Part shown: piece after piece, positions 21,475-31,611 of the stretch | Numbering within the stretch: the first letter of the stretch is position 1 | Layout of the letters: every line of letters starts with the position of its first letter | Notes under the pieces: generated by a model | What the model saw: the letters and a program-made list of their open reading frames with translations, nothing else | Told to the model about the DNA's origin: nothing | The model's database searches: none | Assembly: GCA_903826775.1 (NCBI GenBank) | Contig: CAIKFU010000104.1 | Location: forward strand, 1-64,000 | From: an uncultured beta proteobacterium | GTDB lineage: Bacteria > Pseudomonadota > Gammaproteobacteria > Burkholderiales > Burkholderiaceae | Length of the DNA stretch: 64,000 nt | Reading direction: 5' to 3' | Position numbers and translations under genes: made by a program

Positions 21475-22209
21475 ATGGAAGAAGACAAATTAGAAGATCG
21501 TCGGTTTGGTGGAGTTGCCAGACTATATGGTAAAGATACTTATGAGCGTTTTCGCCGTGCCACGGTCGTAGTTGTTGGTTTAGGCGGTGTTGGTTCTTGG
21601 GCTGCTGAAGCGCTTGCCCGATCCGCTATTGGGCATTTGGTTCTAATTGATTTTGATCATGTTTCCGAAAGCAATACAAATCGGCAGTTGCATGCTATTG
21701 AGGGTGAATTTGGTAAGGCAAAGGTTGAGGTCATGGCAGCTCGCTTGCTGAAAATAAACCCCTTAATTAAATTAACTTGCTTTGATGAATTTTTAGAGGC
21801 TGAAAATTTGAAGCGACTTATCCCTTTGGATGCATTTGTGCTTGATGCAAGCGATTCAGTAAAGGCAAAAATTGCCCTGGCTGCTTGGTGTGCTGCTCAT
21901 AGTCAAGCCTTGGTAATGTGTGGGGCAGCGGGAGGGAAATTCAATCCTACTCTTGTTTGTTGTGATGATTTGTCTAAAACTGAGCAAGATGCTTTGCTTG
22001 CTAAGGTTCGCGCTGGGTTAAGAGCGGATTTTGGATTCTCAAGGGATTTAAAAAAGAAGATGGGCATTCGTGCGGTCTATTCTCGAGAGCCTAGGTCTGG
22101 AAAGGCCACTGGAGGACTTGCATGTTCCGGATACGGCTCAACTGTTATGGTTACTGCAAATAGTGGTTTTATTGCTGCAGCAGAAATTTTAAATTTGATT
22201 GCTTCATAA
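21475..22209 (+). CDS. tcdA: tRNA cyclic N6-threonylcarbamoyladenosine(37) synthase (TcdA/CsdL, E1-like)
   Basis: [63 protein letters not shown]. Confidence 0.93.
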   Translation: MEEDKLEDRRFGGVARLYGKDTYERFRRATVVVVGLGGVGSWAAEALARSAIGHLVLIDFDHVSESNTNRQLHAIEGEFGKAKVEVMAARLLKINPLIKLTCFDEFLEAENLKRLIPLDAFVLDASDSVKAKIALAAWCAAHSQALVMCGAAGGKFNPTLVCCDDLSKTEQDALLAKVRAGLRADFGFSRDLKKKMGIRAVYSREPRSGKATGGLACSGYGSTVMVTANSGFIAAAEILNLIAS

Positions 22210-22330
22210 TCAATCAGTAATGGCATATCTTTATATGTATACATGCTATATAAATTTCTGCGAACTTGTTTTGAAATTTATTTGACTAAATCAAAATCTA
22301 TAGCTGAGTTCGAAAATCAGGAGGAGAAAA

Positions 22331-22359
22331 TTTTTAGAGAGATTAATGATCTCTAAAAA
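22331..22359. repeat. 10-bp perfect inverted repeat, possible terminator/regulatory hairpin
   Basis: TTTTTAGAGA-GATTAATGA-TCTCTAAAAA in the tcdA-pepN intergenic region. Confidence 0.6.
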
Positions 22360-22845
22360 AGTAGAATTTTTTAGAGAAGCGTGAAATGAAATACCGTTCA
22401 GGCTCTATTTCAATCCTTGGGAAACTATGGTTTTCTAAATAATAGTTAAATTATATTAATAAAGTATATTGATAGATAAATTCTATTAAATTAGTATCCC
22501 ACAATTGATTTTGCAATTTTTTCTGCGAATTGGTGTGGTTGATTTGCAGAAAGAGGCAATAAGTCTTATGCCATTCAGATTGCTTAGACCCCTAGACCTA
22601 CCGTTGTTTAAAGTTGCCAGCAGAACGGTAACTAGAAAATTGCTGGGAAATGTTTCAGGGCTATAGAGAGATAAAAATTTATACAGAAGTGGTTGGTTAG
22701 GTGGGTACAAACAGTCTGAGTAGGCCGTTTAATTGCTACAGGGATATCTGTATTGCTAGCGCTCATATGTATTTTGCATGCTGTTAGACAAATATACTAT
22801 TTGTAAAGATCGTATTAATTTGGCCGGCCGTCTTAGAATGACCAC

Positions 22846-25527
22846 ATGAGAACAGAAATATCCCAAAGCTTCCATCGACTTGAATATTCCCCGCCAAACT
22901 ATACATTTACACAGGTAGAGTTGGATTTTGCACTTGATCCTTTGCGAACGATAGTAAAAAGTCGAATTGAAGTCTTGCCTAAATCGCCTTCAAGCGAAAA
23001 AGACAATAAGGGTGAGTTGCCTGCTTTGGTGCTACAAGGGCAAGGGCTAGAGTTTATAAGCCTTCGGATCAATGGCATACCTCATCGCCATTTTGAGTTG
23101 ACGCCCGAAACTTTGGTTATCCATAGCTTGCCCGGATCTGGATTCGAAAAATTTATCTTAGAAATAATTTGCGTATGCGAGCCCAAAAAGAATACTTCGC
23201 TCATGGGCTTGTATGTCTCTAACGGTAATTTTTTTACTCAATGTGAAGCTGAAGGCTTTCGAAAAATAACCTATTTTTTAGATCGACCTGATGTCATGGC
23301 TCGTTATCGAGTAACCCTAAGGGCTCGAGAATCCGAGTATCCGGTTTTACTATCAAATGGTAATTTAATAAGCACTGAAAAACTACCAAACGGTTGGCAT
23401 GCTGCGGTTTGGGAGGATCCATTTCCAAAGCCATCTTATTTATTTGCTTTGGTAGCTGGTAAATTGGCATGTGTAGAAGAAAAAATTGCCACCAGATCAG
23501 GGGAAGATAAGTTATTGCAAATTTGGGTTGAGCCAGCAGATTTGCCAAAAACGCGTCATGCAATGGATTCCTTAATTAATTCAATTCGCTGGGATGAAAC
23601 GCGATTTGGGCTTGAATTGGATCTTGAGAGATTCATGATTGTTGCTGTTGGGGATTTTAATATGGGCGCCATGGAAAATAAGGGGCTTAATATTTTTAAT
23701 ACTAAATATGTATTGGCTCAGCCGGAAACGGCAACGGACGCAGATTATGCAAATATTGAAAGCGTAGTTGCACATGAGTATTTCCACAACTGGACGGGTA
23801 ATCGCGTTACTTGTCGGGATTGGTTTCAGCTTTCCTTAAAAGAGGGCTTAACAGTTTTTCGAGATCAAGAATTTTCCGCTGATCAGATGGGGAGCGATTC
23901 TGGTAAATCCGTTCGGCGAATTGAAGATGTTCGTTTGTTACGTCAACTCCAGTTTCCCGAAGATGCGGGTCCTATGTCGCACCCCATTCGCCCCGATGAG
24001 TACCAGGAAATTAATAATTTTTATACCGTAACGATATATGAAAAGGGTGCAGAGGTTGTACGTATGTACCAAACACTTCTTGGGGTAGAGGGATTCAGAA
24101 TGGGTATGTCGCTATACTTTAAGAGGCATGATGGTCAAGCTGTTACATGCGATGATTTTTTGTCAGCCATGGCCGATGCTAATGGTCGCGATTTGGAGCA
24201 ATTTAAAAATTGGTATAGTCAGGCTGGCACTCCCAAGGTGAGCGTTCAAGAGCAATACGACCCTATTGGAGGCCAATATTGCATTACCTTAACTCAAGAC
24301 TGTGCAGCGTTGCCAGGAAAAACGAAGAGTCGCCCATTTCATATTCCATTGTTGACCCGGTTAATTTATTCAAAAACGAAATCTCCATTAGAAAATGGTG
24401 GTGCTGATCAAAACCCAGAACAATTATTGGAGTTAACTCAGAAGAGCCAATCATGGATATTTGAAGGGGTTCCAGAGAAGCCTGTGTTGTCTATTAATCG
24501 CCGTTTTTCCTCTCCAATTAATCTCGAATTTCAACAAAGTGAATCAGATTTGTTGACCTTATTTTCTAATGACGATGATGCTTTTAATCGTTGGGAAGCT
24601 GGGCAAAAGATTGCTATGAAATTGATTTTGGATAACCAGCTCCCAGATCAAAAATTAATAGAAGCATTTCGAAGTGTTTTGATTGATGAAACCCTGGATC
24701 CAGCATTTAAAGAATTAATGCTAACCCTGCCTGCTGAAACTTATTTATACGAACAGTGTTCTGTCGTTGATCCACAAAAGGTTTATGCATCTCGAAGGGC
24801 ATTCCAGTACGCCATTGCTGAGGGTCTAAGATTTGAGTGGGAGGCAATTTTCCAAAAAATGCAAACCCCCGGCCCGTATAGTCCGGATTCGGTTAGCGCG
24901 GGGAAACGATCGTTAAAGAACCTATCGTTAGGAATGATGCTTTTAAACGATGAGCAATCTTCATCGAATTTGGCAGTAATGCAATATAAAAATGCAAACA
25001 ATATGACCGACCGTTATTTTGCATTGGCAAATCTTGTTTTTGTTGGATCGGTTAAGGCTGAGGATTGCTTGTCAGACTTCTATCGGAGCTTTTCTCATGA
25101 TGCATTGGTGATTGATAAGTGGTTTGCACTTCAGGCAACTCGACCATCTCCTTTGTTTAATTCGCCTGACTGCACCTCAACCAAAAATACAGTCTTGAAT
25201 GATGTAATCCGATTGCGTAATCATGAGGCATTTAAAATAAACAATCCAAATCGAGTGCGTAGCCTTATTCACGCATTCTGTATGAATAATCCTTCGGGCT
25301 TTCATCAATTGGATGGAAGTGGATATAAGTTTTGGGCTGATTCCGTAATCGAGTTGGATCCTATAAACCCACAAGTTGCTGCACGTTTAGCTCGGGCGTT
25401 AGATCGATGGAGTTTATTTTCTGAGTCTTATAAGATAAATATGCATAGAGCCCTAGAAAAAGTTGCTAGATCGAATAGCTTGTCTCCCGATGTAAGTGAA
25501 GTCGTACTAAAAGCTTTGGGTGGTTAA
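22846..25527 (+). CDS. pepN: Aminopeptidase N (M1)
   Basis: VGDFNMGAMENKGLNIFN (GAMEN) and VVAHEYFHNWTGNRVTCRDWFQLSLKEGLTVFRDQEFSAD (HEXXH-E). Confidence 0.96.
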   Translation: MRTEISQSFHRLEYSPPNYTFTQVELDFALDPLRTIVKSRIEVLPKSPSSEKDNKGELPALVLQGQGLEFISLRINGIPHRHFELTPETLVIHSLPGSGFEKFILEIICVCEPKKNTSLMGLYVSNGNFFTQCEAEGFRKITYFLDRPDVMARYRVTLRARESEYPVLLSNGNLISTEKLPNGWHAAVWEDPFPKPSYLFALVAGKLACVEEKIATRSGEDKLLQIWVEPADLPKTRHAMDSLINSIRWDETRFGLELDLERFMIVAVGDFNMGAMENKGLNIFNTKYVLAQPETATDADYANIESVVAHEYFHNWTGNRVTCRDWFQLSLKEGLTVFRDQEFSADQMGSDSGKSVRRIEDVRLLRQLQFPEDAGPMSHPIRPDEYQEINNFYTVTIYEKGAEVVRMYQTLLGVEGFRMGMSLYFKRHDGQAVTCDDFLSAMADANGRDLEQFKNWYSQAGTPKVSVQEQYDPIGGQYCITLTQDCAALPGKTKSRPFHIPLLTRLIYSKTKSPLENGGADQNPEQLLELTQKSQSWIFEGVPEKPVLSINRRFSSPINLEFQQSESDLLTLFSNDDDAFNRWEAGQKIAMKLILDNQLPDQKLIEAFRSVLIDETLDPAFKELMLTLPAETYLYEQCSVVDPQKVYASRRAFQYAIAEGLRFEWEAIFQKMQTPGPYSPDSVSAGKRSLKNLSLGMMLLNDEQSSSNLAVMQYKNANNMTDRYFALANLVFVGSVKAEDCLSDFYRSFSHDALVIDKWFALQATRPSPLFNSPDCTSTKNTVLNDVIRLRNHEAFKINNPNRVRSLIHAFCMNNPSGFHQLDGSGYKFWADSVIELDPINPQVAARLARALDRWSLFSESYKINMHRALEKVARSNSLSPDVSEVVLKALGG

Positions 25528-25590
25528 TTTTTTTTGGAATAGAGCAAAATAGCGTTTTGTAAGCAATGAATTCAACCGTGGAGGAGTGCC

Positions 25591-26601
25591 TTGAAAACCC
25601 CAGAAATTAAAAGAAATAATTTTAAGCAATATCTGAAATCAACCCAAATCCAAGGGCTTGAGCTTCCAATTGGTTTGCAAGAGCTTTTATTGGCTATTGG
25701 ACATACTTGCTCCAAATTAAGTCATGAGGTTTCTCAAGGGGCATTAATTGGGTTATTGGGATCTGCAGGCACTGGCAATGTCCAGGGTGAAGTTCAGCAA
25801 AAGTTGGATGTTATTGCAAATGATTTGCTTATTGATGGGGTAAAGAATTGCTCTGAATTGGCGGGTTTAGCTTCGGAAGAAATGGAGTTGCCTTTGCCTG
25901 TAAAAGGGATTGGAGATTATCTTTTATTGTTTGACCCCCTTGATGGATCTTCAAATATTGATGTCAATGTTTCAATTGGAACAATATTCTCTATTTTAAA
26001 AAAACAGGAATCTAAAAAACCGCTTCAAACTTCCGATTTTCTTCAGTCTGGGCGAAATCAAGTTGCTGCCGGTTATGTGGTCTATGGACCACAAACTACC
26101 ATGGCGCTAACTCTTGGCGGTGGAGTTGTAATGTTTACCCTTGATAAAGTTTCCGGAGAATTTTTATTAATAAAGGATGCCGTTGAAATTTCCCATTCGA
26201 CTAAGGAATTTTCAATCAATATGTCTAATATGCGCCAGTGGGCAGAACCGGTTAGGCGTTACGTTGAAGAATGTCTTGCTGGTATTGGTGGCGCTAGAAA
26301 TAAAGACTTTAATATGCGCTGGATCGCATCCATGGTCGCGGATGTGCATAGGGTTTTGTCTCGTGGTGGCGTGTTTATGTATCCCTGGGATCAGCGTGAT
26401 CCAGAGAAGCCTGGGAAGCTACGGCTAATGTACGAGGCTAATCCGATGAGTTTTTTAGTTGAACAGGCCGGCGGTATGTCTACCAATGGTAAAGAGCTGA
26501 TTATGGATTTGGTTCCTCGCGACTTGCATGAGCGTGTTTCGGTGATGCTTGGGTCTAAAGAGGAGGTTACCCTCCTGCTAGGCTATCATTCAGAGGACTA
26601 A
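25591..26601 (+). CDS. fbp: Fructose-1,6-bisphosphatase class I
   Basis: [25 protein letters not shown] and [37 protein letters not shown]. Confidence 0.96.
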   Translation: MKTPEIKRNNFKQYLKSTQIQGLELPIGLQELLLAIGHTCSKLSHEVSQGALIGLLGSAGTGNVQGEVQQKLDVIANDLLIDGVKNCSELAGLASEEMELPLPVKGIGDYLLLFDPLDGSSNIDVNVSIGTIFSILKKQESKKPLQTSDFLQSGRNQVAAGYVVYGPQTTMALTLGGGVVMFTLDKVSGEFLLIKDAVEISHSTKEFSINMSNMRQWAEPVRRYVEECLAGIGGARNKDFNMRWIASMVADVHRVLSRGGVFMYPWDQRDPEKPGKLRLMYEANPMSFLVEQAGGMSTNGKELIMDLVPRDLHERVSVMLGSKEEVTLLLGYHSED

Positions 26602-26662
26602 AAGACGCCTCGGAGGGATGTCTGCATGCGGTTACTCAGCTTCCCTCTAGCTTGAGGATTGA

Positions 26663-29233
26663 TTAAGGTCGGACTTTATCTTTGAGATAAGCGAGCGACT
26701 CTTCTACTTGGTCAATTAATATTAGGCATAGGTCGCCCCGCTTCAGTTCGTTAAGTGCCGTGTCAATTGCCAAGAATTCTCCGTGAACCTCCTGCACTTT
26801 TTTTACTTTTTTTGCGCCTTGTAAGCCTTCTTGCAAAAGTTTTAATACCTCACCATCCTGGCGCCCACGTTGACATTGATCCTGATAGAGGATTACGTTA
26901 TCAAAAGCATGACCAAGTATTCGGGTAAGATCCCGGATATCTTCATCCCGGCGATCGCCCGCTCCACTAATTACCACGTGCCGTTGCTTCGGATTGATGG
27001 CTTCAATAGCGCTGACCAATGCCCTCATTGCATCGGGGTTGTGGCCGTAATCGGCGATTACTGTCGCCCCGTTGTGTTGAAATTGATTAAATCGACCTGG
27101 TACAGAGTTTGCAGTGCTCTCAAATGTGTTTAAACCTTTGGCAATTTTGTCTGCATCTAAACCTAACGCCCAAACCGCCCCAATCGCCGCCATGGTATTT
27201 TCTATCTGGAAGCCGAGTTTGCCATTTTGGGTCAATGGGATCTCGCTGACCGGAAAACGATATACCACTCTAGCGCCTTTGGAGGCGACGATATGGTCGC
27301 CATCAAAGAATATTACCTTTTTATTTTTGGCGCGATGCGCAGCAATGACAGGATGGTTCTGATTTTTTGCAAAGAAAATTACTCTGCCAGAACATACGTC
27401 ACCCATTTTTACAACAATTGGGTCTGCTGCATTTAGCACTGCTGCACCAGTTGGGGCTACGTTTTGAACAATGACACGCTTTAGAATTGCTAAATCCTCA
27501 ACACTGCTAATGTAGTTAAGGCCTAAGTGGTCACCTTCGCCGATATTCGTAACAACTGCAACTTCACATTTATCAAAACCTAAGCCTTCTCTCAGCATGC
27601 CCCCGCGTGCAGTTTCTAAAACGGCAGCATCTACATCAGGGTGCATTAACACATTGCGCGCACTTCGAGGCCCGCTGCAGTCTCCATCATCTATTAAACG
27701 ATGATTAACGAATACACCATCTGTAGTGGTCATCCCAACTCGAAGGTTAATTTCGTTTAGCAAGTGAGAGATTAAGCGTACAGTGGTTGTTTTGCCATTT
27801 GTTCCTGTAACAGCTATTACTGGTATGCGACCATTTTCCCCATCAGGAAACATCATGTTGATGATGTCCTCCCCCACGGGGCGTGATTTTCCAAATGAAG
27901 GTTTTAAATGCATGCGTAATCCGGGAGCAGCATTGACCTCGACAATTCCTCCTCCTTGAATTTCCAAGGGTTTGTAAATCGCCTCACATAGAATATCTAC
28001 TCCGGCAATATCAAGTCCAATCATTTGCGCTGCTGCAATAGCGCTTGCAGCAACGTCTGGGTGAACGTCATCCGTGACATCCGTTGCAGTGCCGCCAGTA
28101 CTAAGGTTGGCATTGTTACGCAATAAAATACGTTCACCAATTTTTGGAATATAAGTAGGCGTAAGATTTGCACTTGCTAAAGTTGCAAGTGCAATTTCGT
28201 CAAAGCGAATTTTGGTTAAGGCAGTAGCGTGACCATCACCCCTTAATGGATTTATATTTTCAATTCCAACCAATTGTTCAATGGTGTGGGAGCCGTCACC
28301 AATTACCTGAGCCGGCTCTCTTCGAGCTGCTGCGGCTAATCGGTTTCCAACAACAAGTAGGCGATAGTCTTGCCCCGGAAGGTAACGTTCAACAATTGTT
28401 TGCGAACCAAAGGCCTGTGTAACCTCAAATGCTGTTCGAACTTGTTGTTCAGTTTGAATGTTGGCAACCACACCCTTTCCTTGATTGCCATCTCTTGGCT
28501 TAAGTACAATCGGCCCCCCAATTTCTTGAGCTGCAAGCCATGCATCATCTGCATTAGTTACAACTCGACCAATGGGAACGGATACTCCTGCAGCTTGAAG
28601 CAGGTTTTTAGTAAGCTCTTTGTCTTGAGCAATAGCTTCAGCAATTGCACTGGTATTGCTTGTTTCTGCTGCCTGGATACGTTTTTGCTTACTGCCCCAG
28701 CCAAACTGAACCATGCTGCCTTCAGTCATTCTTCGAAAGGGGATATTCCGCTGAACCGCTGCATCTACTATCGATCCAGTGCTTGGCCCTAAGCGAACGT
28801 CTTCATATAATGCTTCTAATTCAGAAAATGCGGCAGCTAGATCAAAGGGCGCGTCGTTTAGGGTGGCTTGAATTAATGCAAATGCAAAATCAAATGCCAT
28901 GCGACCTACTACTTCTTCAATATATTCAACAATAACTTGATAAACGCCTATTTCAATGGTCTGAACCGTTCTGCTGAATGTAACAGGACAATCTGCGTGT
29001 GCCTGAAGGCCAAGCGCAGTATGCTCTAAGGCGTGAGCAAGAGAAAGTACTTCATTTCGACCGCCTTGTCGCATAGATCCAAGCTGCGGAAAACGAGAGC
29101 GTAGTTTGGTTTCAAATTGAGGCATTAAATCAATGGAGCGTTCATTTTCATCGCATGCCACAATTGCTTCTAGGGCGGTGTGACGGCTCCATAGGTTAGG
29201 ACCACGCAGCATTCGAACTCGAGAGATTTCCAA
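26663..29233 (-). CDS. cphA: Cyanophycin synthetase
   Basis: 856 aa: N-terminal domain (HALEH), ATP-grasp (IVLKPRDGNQGKGVVANI) and full Mur-ligase-like half (AVTGTNGKTTTVRLISHLL, GHNPDAMRAL, SGAGDRRDEDI). Confidence 0.93.
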   Translation of the reverse strand: MEISRVRMLRGPNLWSRHTALEAIVACDENERSIDLMPQFETKLRSRFPQLGSMRQGGRNEVLSLAHALEHTALGLQAHADCPVTFSRTVQTIEIGVYQVIVEYIEEVVGRMAFDFAFALIQATLNDAPFDLAAAFSELEALYEDVRLGPSTGSIVDAAVQRNIPFRRMTEGSMVQFGWGSKQKRIQAAETSNTSAIAEAIAQDKELTKNLLQAAGVSVPIGRVVTNADDAWLAAQEIGGPIVLKPRDGNQGKGVVANIQTEQQVRTAFEVTQAFGSQTIVERYLPGQDYRLLVVGNRLAAAARREPAQVIGDGSHTIEQLVGIENINPLRGDGHATALTKIRFDEIALATLASANLTPTYIPKIGERILLRNNANLSTGGTATDVTDDVHPDVAASAIAAAQMIGLDIAGVDILCEAIYKPLEIQGGGIVEVNAAPGLRMHLKPSFGKSRPVGEDIINMMFPDGENGRIPVIAVTGTNGKTTTVRLISHLLNEINLRVGMTTTDGVFVNHRLIDDGDCSGPRSARNVLMHPDVDAAVLETARGGMLREGLGFDKCEVAVVTNIGEGDHLGLNYISSVEDLAILKRVIVQNVAPTGAAVLNAADPIVVKMGDVCSGRVIFFAKNQNHPVIAAHRAKNKKVIFFDGDHIVASKGARVVYRFPVSEIPLTQNGKLGFQIENTMAAIGAVWALGLDADKIAKGLNTFESTANSVPGRFNQFQHNGATVIADYGHNPDAMRALVSAIEAINPKQRHVVISGAGDRRDEDIRDLTRILGHAFDNVILYQDQCQRGRQDGEVLKLLQEGLQGAKKVKKVQEVHGEFLAIDTALNELKRGDLCLILIDQVEESLAYLKDKVRP

Positions 29234-31426
29234 TTAGACCTCTAAATGTGGATTGGCATCAGAAACAAAAGTTTCGGTGCCCGCTTGAATGACGTTGAAT
29301 GGAATATCTAACGCCCAAGCTACGGCGATTGATGCGGCAAGATTTAGCTGGCTCCATGACAAATCAGAATTATGAGAGTTTGATTGAGGAGCTGGAATTA
29401 TTTTTTGTTCTTTATTGTTTGATTTTAGGACAATTGTCTCTTTATCCAATACTACGGCACGACCGCCGTTTTTGAGATGAGTTTTAACTATAGGTGAGTC
29501 GTTATTTTGAGAAAAGAAGATAACCTCTCCATCTGATAGTTCTGCCATTTGGGCAACCAAGGAGTCGTCAGCATTTAAAACTGCATAACCTGTAGGCAAT
29601 ACAACATCGACTTGTGTGCGTACTATGCTAAACAATTGGTCTTGATCGTAGATCGCGTACTTTGGGAATACTCCGGTGGGGTCTATATTTAAAACTACGC
29701 CAACCTGACATCGATCATAGGCTAGACCTTCAACCAACATAGAAAGGTTGTTGTTTTCAATTACAGATGCTTCTACGGCCCGGTTTAATAAAGTGCGACG
29801 TGCATTTTCCCAGTTAGCGGCATTATTTCGTTGAATGGCCCTATGACCAAAAAATAAGCCTTTGCTGCAGGAAAGCCCAACGTAGAGATTTGTCAATCGC
29901 AGGAAGTGGGCAACCATCTCGGCTACAGATGTTTTGCCGTATGAGCCGCTAATGCCAACGACGGGAATTCTAAAATCTGCGCCAGGAGGAAATAGGTGAT
30001 TAGTTATGGCTTTACCGACGGGCTGCGGTTTACCGCTAGCAGGCTTCAAATGCATCAATAAACCAGGGCCAGCGTTTACTTCAACAATTGCAGCTTTTTG
30101 TTCTTTTAGCGGCCTACTAATATCTTCTGCGACTAAATCCACTCCGGCTATTTCAAGGCCTACCACCCGGGCTGCCAACGCAACCTGTTCTGCCACGTCT
30201 GGATGTACTAAGTCGGTAACATCAAAGGCGACATTACCGTTTCTTTGAATTAATACCTTTTGGTCTTGCGTGGGAATGCTCGCTGCTGTAAGGTCCTGAC
30301 GGGCTAGATCCAACTCTACTGCCGAATCAATGCGCACCGGGTTTAATGGGCATTCTTCAGTTTTTCCTCGACGGGGATCGGAGTTAATCTGCAATTCAAT
30401 AAGATCTAAAACAGAATGTTTTCCATCACCATTTACCCAAACAGCCTCGCCTTTAGCTGCGGCAACAACTTTATCCCCAACTACTAGGAGGCGGTGCTCA
30501 TCACCAAGAATATGGCGCTCAACCAGTACTTCGCTGCCCTCATTGATTGCGACGGCATAAGCGGCTTCAATCTCTTCTTGAGTATGAAGATTAATAAAGA
30601 CTCCGCGGCCATGATTTCCATCAATGGGTTTTACAGCTACCGGCAAACCAATTTCTTGAGCTGCTTCCCAAGCATCATCGGGGCTGCTTACTATTCGACC
30701 CTCGGGAATTGGGACTCCAGCACTAGTTAGAAGGCTTTTTGTTAAATCTTTATCGCGGGAGATTGTTTCTGCGATAGCGCTGGTGCGGTCAGTTTCAGCG
30801 GTCCAGATCCGTCGTTGTTTTGCCCCGTAACCAAGCTGTACCAGATTTCCGCTTGACAAGCGAATGGCCGGTATGCTCCTCTCTTCAGCCGCATTTACAA
30901 TGCAGGCAGTGCTTGGTCCAAGGCAAAGATCATCACTAAGATTGCGAAGGTCTTCAATTACATTTTTCAATTTAATCGTTGGGTCTTCAACATCTTGAGC
31001 AATACAAAGATAAAGGTCGCGGGCAAATTTTAAAGCGGTAAGGGTTACTTCTTCATTAATTGCGCTAACAATTACTTTATAAACGCTACGGCGATCTCCA
31101 TCCCTAGCTTTTCCAAATCCTCCAGGGATTCCCGCTAAATTCTGAAGTTCTAGTGTGAGGTGCTCAAGAATATGTGCGGGCCAAGTGCCTTCTTCAACGC
31201 GTTTTAAGAATCCCCCGGTTTCGCCATAACTGCAACGGTGCTCTTGAAGGCTTGGTAAGCATTTGACTAGGCGATCGTAAAAGCCAGGAATCAAGTTTGA
31301 TGGATAGTCCTCTAGATCTCCAATATCTATCCATACCTCAATCACTGGATGGTAAGTCCACATATTTGGGCCGCGGAGATGCTTAACACTTAGAATCTCG
31401 ATGGTTTTATCAAGTAATTGGGGCAT
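29234..31426 (-). CDS. Second cyanophycin synthetase-like protein (CphA' type), shortened C terminus
   Basis: 730 aa: EILSVKHLRGPNMWTYHPVIEVWIDIG, HILEHLTLELQNLAGIPGGFGKARD, ATP-grasp VAVKPIDGNHGRGVFINL, variant P-loop SGSYGKTS. Confidence 0.88.
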   Translation of the reverse strand: MPQLLDKTIEILSVKHLRGPNMWTYHPVIEVWIDIGDLEDYPSNLIPGFYDRLVKCLPSLQEHRCSYGETGGFLKRVEEGTWPAHILEHLTLELQNLAGIPGGFGKARDGDRRSVYKVIVSAINEEVTLTALKFARDLYLCIAQDVEDPTIKLKNVIEDLRNLSDDLCLGPSTACIVNAAEERSIPAIRLSSGNLVQLGYGAKQRRIWTAETDRTSAIAETISRDKDLTKSLLTSAGVPIPEGRIVSSPDDAWEAAQEIGLPVAVKPIDGNHGRGVFINLHTQEEIEAAYAVAINEGSEVLVERHILGDEHRLLVVGDKVVAAAKGEAVWVNGDGKHSVLDLIELQINSDPRRGKTEECPLNPVRIDSAVELDLARQDLTAASIPTQDQKVLIQRNGNVAFDVTDLVHPDVAEQVALAARVVGLEIAGVDLVAEDISRPLKEQKAAIVEVNAGPGLLMHLKPASGKPQPVGKAITNHLFPPGADFRIPVVGISGSYGKTSVAEMVAHFLRLTNLYVGLSCSKGLFFGHRAIQRNNAANWENARRTLLNRAVEASVIENNNLSMLVEGLAYDRCQVGVVLNIDPTGVFPKYAIYDQDQLFSIVRTQVDVVLPTGYAVLNADDSLVAQMAELSDGEVIFFSQNNDSPIVKTHLKNGGRAVVLDKETIVLKSNNKEQKIIPAPQSNSHNSDLSWSQLNLAASIAVAWALDIPFNVIQAGTETFVSDANPHLEV

Positions 31427-31611
31427 GAAATATGATTGTATTAGTCAGCGTTTTGTGGATGCGTTGACCTGTAGAATTATCTTAGAGTTTTTTAAATCCA
31501 CAAAAAGTATGAAAAAAAGAAGTATTTCGCTAATTTAACGTTTTTCTCTAGTCTAAAGTTGACAAACTCTATAAATAGAAAAATTCTGACTCCACTATAC
31601 TTTTACAGTCA

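Noticed and set aside
28370-28792. 140-aa plus-strand ORF
   Set aside because: Antisense to cphA ATP-grasp region.
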